Positions 59,360-64,000 of a stretch of DNA of 64,000 nt are shown here, in pieces. This DNA is from Methanococcoides alaskense. Its GTDB lineage: Archaea; Halobacteriota; Methanosarcinia; Methanosarcinales; Methanosarcinaceae. Under the pieces are notes generated by a model that was not told the origin of the DNA, ran no database searches, and worked only from the letters and a program-made list of their open reading frames with translations. The stretch's first letter is position 1. Each line of letters starts with the position of its first letter. The stretch lies in contig NZ_JAVDQI010000002.1 in the NCBI RefSeq assembly GCF_031454185.1, forward strand, positions 124,001 to 188,000. The letters are read 5' to 3'. A program made the translations under genes and the position numbers.

Positions 59360-60748
59360 GTGAAAAATAAAACTCTAAGTAAAACATTTGTTGTTCTACT
59401 AAGTCTGTTGATGATTCTTTCGATATCATCTGCAGGTGCTACTGTGGTTGAACAAGGTACAGCTGTTGAAAACCCTTCGGGTCCTGTAATGAACTCAGTA
59501 ATGTCTGTTGCTCCAACTTCACTGGCACCATTTGTGACGGAGACTGGCAAAATTAGCCTTTCCATTGATGGTCATGGGGATCACTTAACTCCCGTTGGAT
59601 CAATTGATGTCGAAAAACCTGCTAATGCAACGGTCAGATCAGCATATCTATTGACTGCAAGTCTGTGGAGTGGTGTCGAAATTCCTGATGGTGGTGTAAC
59701 ACTTGCAGGTATTCCGGTCAATTGGGATGATGTTGTCATGGGAACTTATTCTGGTGCTCCACACAATCATCGTGCAGATGTGACCAACATTGTCAAACCA
59801 ATTGTTGACGCAGCTCCTGCAGGGAGGATCTCAATTCCGATTCAAGAATCAGATGTACTTAATGTTGAGGGAAATATTCTTGCAGTGATATTTGATGATC
59901 CCAATAAAGTAGAGGATAATACTGTTGTTCTATTGTTCGGTGCTCAAAGTATCACAGGTGATTCGTTCAACATTACGCTTGCAGAGCCTGTAGACAAGAC
60001 CGATCCTAACTTTGCTTTGGATATGAGCCTTGGAATCTCTTTTGGGTTCCAGCCTAGTAACCAGTACAGCCTTGTAAATGTCAATGGACTGCGCCTGACT
60101 TCTTCTGCAGGTGGATATGATGATGGTACGGATTACAATGGCGGTTTGATAACTGTTGGTGGTCTGGATGATAGCAATGCAAATCCTGCTGACCCAAACG
60201 CTCCTCCGGGAAATTCCCGCAGCGATGATGAGTTGTATGATCTCATCCCATTCGTTAATGATGGCGATACTGGCATCAACGTCTTTACACAGAACCCTTC
60301 CAATGATGATAATATCTATTTCGCAGCTTTCTTTATGGGTTCTACAAATGCTATTGTTGGTGAAGGCATCTTACTTTCCCCGGATTCTGCAATAAACAAT
60401 CTTGGTGAATCCCACGAAGTTACTGCGACTGTTCAGGATGATAATGGTGCTGCAATAACTGGCACAATGGTCCACTTTGAGATCACTTCAGGTCCTAATG
60501 CAGGTACTACTGCTGATGTCCTGGCCGATGTGAATGGAGATGCTTTATTTAGTTTCACCAGTCAGGCGGTTGGTACGGATGTAATTGTAGCTAGCTTCGT
60601 TAATTCAAAGCAGGCACTAGTTCTCTCAAATGAAGTTTCAAAGAAATGGATCGTTAGTGAGGAGATCCCTGAATTTCCTACCATAGCACTGCCTGTGATG
60701 GCAATTATGGGACTGATGTTCCTGACAATGAGAAGAAGGGATGAGTGA
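59360..60748 (+). CDS. Secreted surface protein with PEF-CTERM sorting signal
   Basis: A 462-residue exported protein. A signal peptide (about residues 8-27, VVLLSLLMILSISSAGA) is followed by a DUF-like beta-rich domain of roughly 270 residues, an Ig-like (big_1) domain around 335-425 (SHEVTATVQDDNGAAITG) and a C-terminal tripartite signal: IPEFPTIALPVMAIMG, hydrophobic span, then RRRDE. PEF-CTERM tails are processed by an archaeosortase; that enzyme is not in this window. It starts with GTG 59360 behind GGTGG. It probably forms part of the envelope or extracellular matrix. Confidence 0.88.
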   Translation: MKNKTLSKTFVVLLSLLMILSISSAGATVVEQGTAVENPSGPVMNSVMSVAPTSLAPFVTETGKISLSIDGHGDHLTPVGSIDVEKPANATVRSAYLLTASLWSGVEIPDGGVTLAGIPVNWDDVVMGTYSGAPHNHRADVTNIVKPIVDAAPAGRISIPIQESDVLNVEGNILAVIFDDPNKVEDNTVVLLFGAQSITGDSFNITLAEPVDKTDPNFALDMSLGISFGFQPSNQYSLVNVNGLRLTSSAGGYDDGTDYNGGLITVGGLDDSNANPADPNAPPGNSRSDDELYDLIPFVNDGDTGINVFTQNPSNDDNIYFAAFFMGSTNAIVGEGILLSPDSAINNLGESHEVTATVQDDNGAAITGTMVHFEITSGPNAGTTADVLADVNGDALFSFTSQAVGTDVIVASFVNSKQALVLSNEVSKKWIVSEEIPEFPTIALPVMAIMGLMFLTMRRRDE

Positions 60749-60950
60749 TCCCTTTCTCTTTTCCTTTTTTATCATCATTTCATTAAGTGATTTTTCTTTT
60801 CCAGGTTCTGCGGACTTGACTTTTAGTGTATGCATTTAATGTTCTGAAAGCAAATATTTTCAATTATATTGTTCTCTGGCATGCCCTTAACGATCAGTGC
60901 ATTTGGGCTATATGTAGAATTAGTATCGATACAATAATTATTATGTGGAA

Positions 60951-60977
60951 AAAGTCAAAGAGTGGGATTCACTCTTT
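60951..60977 (-). terminator. Terminator overlapping the end of the PGF-pre-PGF gene
   Basis: AAAGAGTG / CACTCTTT (60957-60977) around a 5-base loop, on the minus strand followed by GACTTTTT. The hairpin includes the stop codon. Confidence 0.7.
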
Positions 60978-62271
60978 GTTCTGTCTCTTTCTGTAGAACA
61001 CAAATGTTCCTGCCATAATTACCACTCCTGTGATAAGGGTGATCAAATTAGAATTGAACATCGTTCGTTTGATCGAGCTTGAGTTCTCCTGATACGAATG
61101 CTCTGTCTCTGTGTCGAGGTCATAAATGCTCTTCTGGGTGTCCTTGTTCTCCATCCCTACGATAGCAAAGGGTGAGAACGAGTCCGGTTCTGCCTGATAG
61201 TAGGCAATACCTTCAAGTGTCTCAATATATGTCGTCGGGACGTTTTCCCATTTATCGGTTTCAGAGTTGTAATGCTTCATGAAGACCTTTTGAGGGTCGA
61301 TGTTGTTCTCTTCAAACCATGCAGTATTTACATTGAACTCCAGTATTGCGTCCTTTATGTTCTTTGGGACCGCGAATCCTGCATAGCCTACCCATATGTT
61401 CAGGTTCTTGTAAATGGTTCCTTCAGGTGTTTCTTTTACAAGTTCTGATGTTTGTTTAAGGACCTCTATGGTGACGGGTACACTATTGGCTGTTACGCCG
61501 GATGTGAACTTTATGTATGTAACAGGGTTCGCAGTTCGTTCAAAATGATGTTCTACAGGTGTTCCACTAGTTACTCTCAGGTTCGCAAAATCGGTTGTCA
61601 GGACGTTTTTTGCGTCTTTGTCAGGACTTGTTCCGGCACTGCTTCCGGCGGAGCTACCACCTGAACTTGATCTGTCGCTTGAGGGTTCTGCTTCATTGGA
61701 TGAGGGGTTCAATTGTATGATCTTTGTTTCGCCATCGACGGTCAGTGTGAAATCCCCCTCTGGCATGGAACTGGTCGAGTACTTGAATTCGTAACGTTCT
61801 TCCTTTACCGGGATCTCGCTTGTTGCGGTGATCTTCATATCAACGGCCGTTTCATCAGGCTGGGCTATGCCTGTTAGTTTTATGGAGTAATGACCCTTTG
61901 GGAACGTTAGACATTGAATAGGAGGCTTTTCCGTCGGTTGCAGAGGGGTGGCCTGCTGTAAGCCAGAACATGAGCTTTGTTTTGACCTCCAGGTCCTCAA
62001 CATTGCTTGCTTCTACAATGAATTTGTTCGGGCCTTCAGGGATGGCAACCTTGCCAACATAATATAGATATTCCCCATCTTCGACCGGGACGGTTTTAGT
62101 GAAAACTATTTTTGCAGGTACCGAGCTTGTTGGTGAGTTTCCGGTCACTATGATCTCTTCGCCAACTGTCGGGTTTATGGGCGTTATCTCATAAGCACCT
62201 GCGGAAGGGATCAATAGGAAAAGGCTTAGTGTGATGCATACAAGTAAGCATATTTTTGTTTTCTTGGTCAT
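60969..62271 (-). pseudogene. Surface protein with PGF-pre-PGF domain, split by one frameshift
   Basis: Two overlapping frames together spell one protein. The upstream frame has a signal peptide (ICLLVCITLSLFLLIPSAGA) and a first domain, and ends out of frame after SMSNVPKG. The downstream frame continues from the same point with HYSIKLTGIAQPDE, then a Ser/Gly linker, a PGF-pre-PGF domain (FANLRVTSGTPVEHHFER, with YIKFTSGVTANSVPVTIEV) and a C-terminal span followed by RKRQNKE. The shift falls around 61900 at CCCAAAGGG, where one base is extra. ATG 62271 behind GGTGGT is the start. Either a recent mutation, a sequencing error in the run, or programmed +1 slippage. Confidence 0.8.
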
Positions 62272-62553
62272 ATGTACCACCAGTTGATAATTTTATAAGC
62301 GTTGTTGAACGTTGCAGGGAATGTTCTATATATTTTACTTTTAATAATATTTTTGAGCATATCTCTCTTCTTTGAGTTTGTTACACTATACTTAAGGATT
62401 TCCGGTATCTGTTAAAATATATATAAAATTTATATTGTGGTATAATTTTATATATATTTTATATATAACATACTGTAATATGTCCTCTAAACATGTTTAT
62501 AAATCATGAACAAAATGTAGGGTATTTATAATTAATATTAAAGAGAAATTGAG

Positions 62554-63438
62554 ATGTCTGATAAGAATAATGTTCCCTCTGATATCGTGATCGTTGTTGC
62601 ACTGGTATCACTTACCTGTGTGTTCATACTGCTTCCTTTCTTGAGCGACACTCCTATACGTACGATCCTGGGCTTGCCCATGGTTCTTTTCCTGCCGGGA
62701 TATGCACTCATTGCAGCTCTTTTCCCAAAGAAGGATGATCTCGACGGGATCGAGAGGGTGGCACTTAGTTTTGGTCTGAGCATTGCAGTGGTACCTCTTA
62801 TCGGGCTTGGCCTTAATTATACTCCGTGGGGGATCAGATTGTTACCCATTCTGGTGTCTCTGTCATTTTTTACTGTTGTAATGTGCGTGGTGGCAGTGCT
62901 TAGAAGGCGTGTCTTGCCAGAGGATGAGGAGTTCAGCGTTCCGTTTAGTGCTGCCTATCTTTCTTTGAGGGAAGAATTGTCAAAAAAGCCGGACAACAGG
63001 CTTGACAGGATCCTTTCTATCATCCTTGTCCTGTCCATACTCGCTTCGATAGTGACCCTTGCTTATGTGGTGGTGACGCCAAAGGAGGGTGAGAAGTTCA
63101 CCGAGTTCTATATCCTTGGTATGGATGGTATGGCTGATGGCTATCCTACGAATTTTACTTTGGGGCAAAGTGGCAATGTGCTCGTTGGTGTTGTGAACCA
63201 TGAGTATGAGATCACTGATTATTCCCTGGAGCTATTGCTTGAGAACGATTCATCCTCTGTGGAGCATGAACGGCTTTACCTGACCCTTGGACACAATGAG
63301 ACCTGGGAAGGGGAGCTATCATTTACGCCGGAGAGTGTCGGAGAGGACATGAAGTTACAGTTTTTGCTCTATAAAAATGGCAATATGACAGTTCCATATA
63401 GGGATCTCCACCTCTGGATCGATGTGATGGAGGGCTAA
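62554..63438 (+). CDS. DUF1616 family membrane protein
   Basis: A 294-residue membrane protein. The N-terminal half has four spans with GLPMVLFLPGYALIAALFP (about 40-58), the hallmark of DUF1616, then a cytoplasmic segment and one further span (SIILVLSILASIVTLAYVV) leading to an exported beta-rich domain of about 110 residues with several Asn-x-Thr/Ser sites. In other archaea such genes accompany surface glycosylation or sortase substrates, which agrees with the surface-protein neighbours. It is divergent from the PGF-pre-PGF gene. Confidence 0.85.
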   Translation: MSDKNNVPSDIVIVVALVSLTCVFILLPFLSDTPIRTILGLPMVLFLPGYALIAALFPKKDDLDGIERVALSFGLSIAVVPLIGLGLNYTPWGIRLLPILVSLSFFTVVMCVVAVLRRRVLPEDEEFSVPFSAAYLSLREELSKKPDNRLDRILSIILVLSILASIVTLAYVVVTPKEGEKFTEFYILGMDGMADGYPTNFTLGQSGNVLVGVVNHEYEITDYSLELLLENDSSSVEHERLYLTLGHNETWEGELSFTPESVGEDMKLQFLLYKNGNMTVPYRDLHLWIDVMEG

Positions 63439-63445
63439 TATGGGT

Positions 63446-63697
63446 TCAGATGATCTCTATAACTTTTAATGTAATGATCCATGCAAAAGCGATCAACAGT
63501 GGGATCATGATCCCGTTGAGATATGCACGAACCGATTTATTCCAGTACTTCGATGCTGATAGTATCTCTTTTGCATAGAGTAAGATTATAAGTGCTATCA
63601 CTACAAGTACACCATACTCAGACAACCCTATGTCCGTTATCATTGACAATGCCGTAGATGCTGCTGTTCTTGTAGTTGAAATTATGCTCGTAAGCAT
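63446..63697 (-). CDS. Small membrane protein, 83 residues
   Basis: Two membrane spans (about residues 28-45 and 63-82) joined by a charged segment KEILSASKYWNKSVRAYLNG, starting MLTSIISTTRTAAS. Convergent with the DUF1616 gene, seven bases from its stop. The hydrophobic pattern and compact layout support a real gene. No family recognised. An overlapping frame at 63618-63809 on the same strand is probably spurious. Confidence 0.6.
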   Translation of the reverse strand: MLTSIISTTRTAASTALSMITDIGLSEYGVLVVIALIILLYAKEILSASKYWNKSVRAYLNGIMIPLLIAFAWIITLKVIEII

Positions 63698-63774
63698 TCC
63701 ATATCGTCTCCTTGGAGCAATTGAATAAATTATTGTGTGTTATATATAGCTTTTGAAATTCTGTATATATTTTT

Positions 63775-63801
63775 GAATAAAAGAGATCATAATGATCTCT
63801 T
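63775..63801 (-). terminator. Terminator at the end of the last minus-strand gene
   Basis: AAGAGATCAT / ATGATCTCTT, ten pairs around one central base (63781-63801), followed on the minus strand by TTTTATTC. It begins 8 bases beyond the TGA at 63809. Confidence 0.65.
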
Positions 63802-63808
63802 CCATTCA

Positions 63809-64000
63809 TCAGTTGTTCTTTTTCCTTCTGGCCAGCAGAAATAATCCGATTAATATTATCGTCTGATCTTTAGATTGTTGTTCTGTTAGTAAATACTGGT
63901 TTCGACTGAAAGTTCTTTAAATTTCCATAAGGACCCATCTCGTCCTTTCGTTACCGTTCCTATGGATCTTAGTTCGAGAAGGTCTTTTTCAAAAGAAGGG
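63809..64000 (-). pseudogene. C-terminus of a membrane-anchored protein, probably frameshifted, cut by window edge
   Basis: From the window edge one minus-strand frame reads FEKDLLELRSIGTVTKGRDG and SLWKFKELSVETSIY and stops at 63886. A second frame, open from 63916 to 63809, encodes TEQQSKDQTIILIGLFLLA and RRKKNN, a classic C-terminal membrane anchor with a basic tail, directly before the terminator. The two overlap at 63889-63916, so one single-base shift would join them. The rest of the gene is outside the window. Confidence 0.45.

Noticed and set aside
63618..63809. 63-residue minus-strand frame over the terminator
   Set aside because: It runs through the hairpin terminator and overlaps the small membrane protein in another frame.
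1..64000. CRISPR array
   Set aside because: No regularly spaced direct repeats of 25-40 bases were seen; the only tandem repeats are coding (helicase tail).

Overview
The window is a stretch of chromosome from a methanogenic archaeon of the Methanosarcinaceae, most likely Methanococcoides. The basis is the archaeal information-processing gene set (FtsZ1, SecE, Spt5, L11/L1/P0/L12, thermosome, a three-subunit-type RFC member, Elp3), F420 enzymes (CofE, F420:NADP oxidoreductase), the fused Fae-Hps enzyme, the archaeal shikimate entry enzymes, PEF-CTERM, PGF-pre-PGF and S-layer-type surface proteins, and a DEAD-box helicase with a long Gly/Ser/Arg tail and long leader like the cold-regulated helicase known from Methanococcoides burtonii. 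Genus is an inference; no rRNA is present.

Layout. 1-4.7 kb: 3' part of ftsZ, secE-spt5, rpl11, then rpl1-rplP0-rpl12 behind a strongly folded leader. 4.8-9 kb: a membrane protein, the DEAD-box helicase and a radical SAM enzyme. 9.2-17.3 kb: a Na+/solute symporter, a lipoprotein, a MBL hydrolase/AAA ATPase pair, a zinc-ribbon protein divergent from RimI, a cis-prenyltransferase-like protein lacking the catalytic motif, and a YchF-like GTPase. 17.4 kb: tRNA-Arg(GCG). 17.9-24.2 kb: a thermosome gene with no ATG/GTG/TTG start, a biotin ECF transporter operon (bioY-ecfA-ecfA-ecfT) under a BirA-type operator, and an ArsR regulator with a metal(loid) permease. 24.2-30.5 kb: a hydantoinase-like protein, small genes, an aldolase, YIP1 and DUF167 proteins, and a gene-poor stretch with an orphan transposon-end hairpin.

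30.5-41.8 kb is a nitrogen, cofactor and amino-acid block: glutamate dehydrogenase, F420:NADP oxidoreductase, a candidate structured RNA, glutamine synthetase, the lysC-purM-DUF1894 operon, an S-layer-like protein, phosphoglycerate mutase, CofE and dCMP deaminase. 41.9-48.7 kb: secF-secD, an RFC-like clamp-loader subunit, elp3, and a winged-helix regulator next to a ParA/MinD ATPase. 48.7-50.2 kb is an IS1341-type (tnpB-only) element; a roughly 50-bp relative of its ends lies at 53.1 kb. 51.1-58.4 kb: Fae-Hps and triosephosphate isomerase (C1 and pentose metabolism), then a tightly coupled aromatic amino-acid operon (ADTH synthase, DHQ synthase II, aroD, aroE, tyrA). 58.5-64 kb: GMP synthase glutaminase subunit and a cell-surface block with a PEF-CTERM protein, a frameshifted PGF-pre-PGF protein, a DUF1616 protein, and the C-terminus of a further anchored protein that also looks frameshifted.

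The observations most worth a second look are the ATC start of the thermosome gene, the folded RNA candidate between npdG and glnA together with the inverted repeat at the glnA start site, the L1 leader that can hide its own ribosome binding site, the miniature tnpB-element derivative that supplies a host stop codon, and the two frameshifted surface-protein genes. I found no CRISPR array and no complete defence island.
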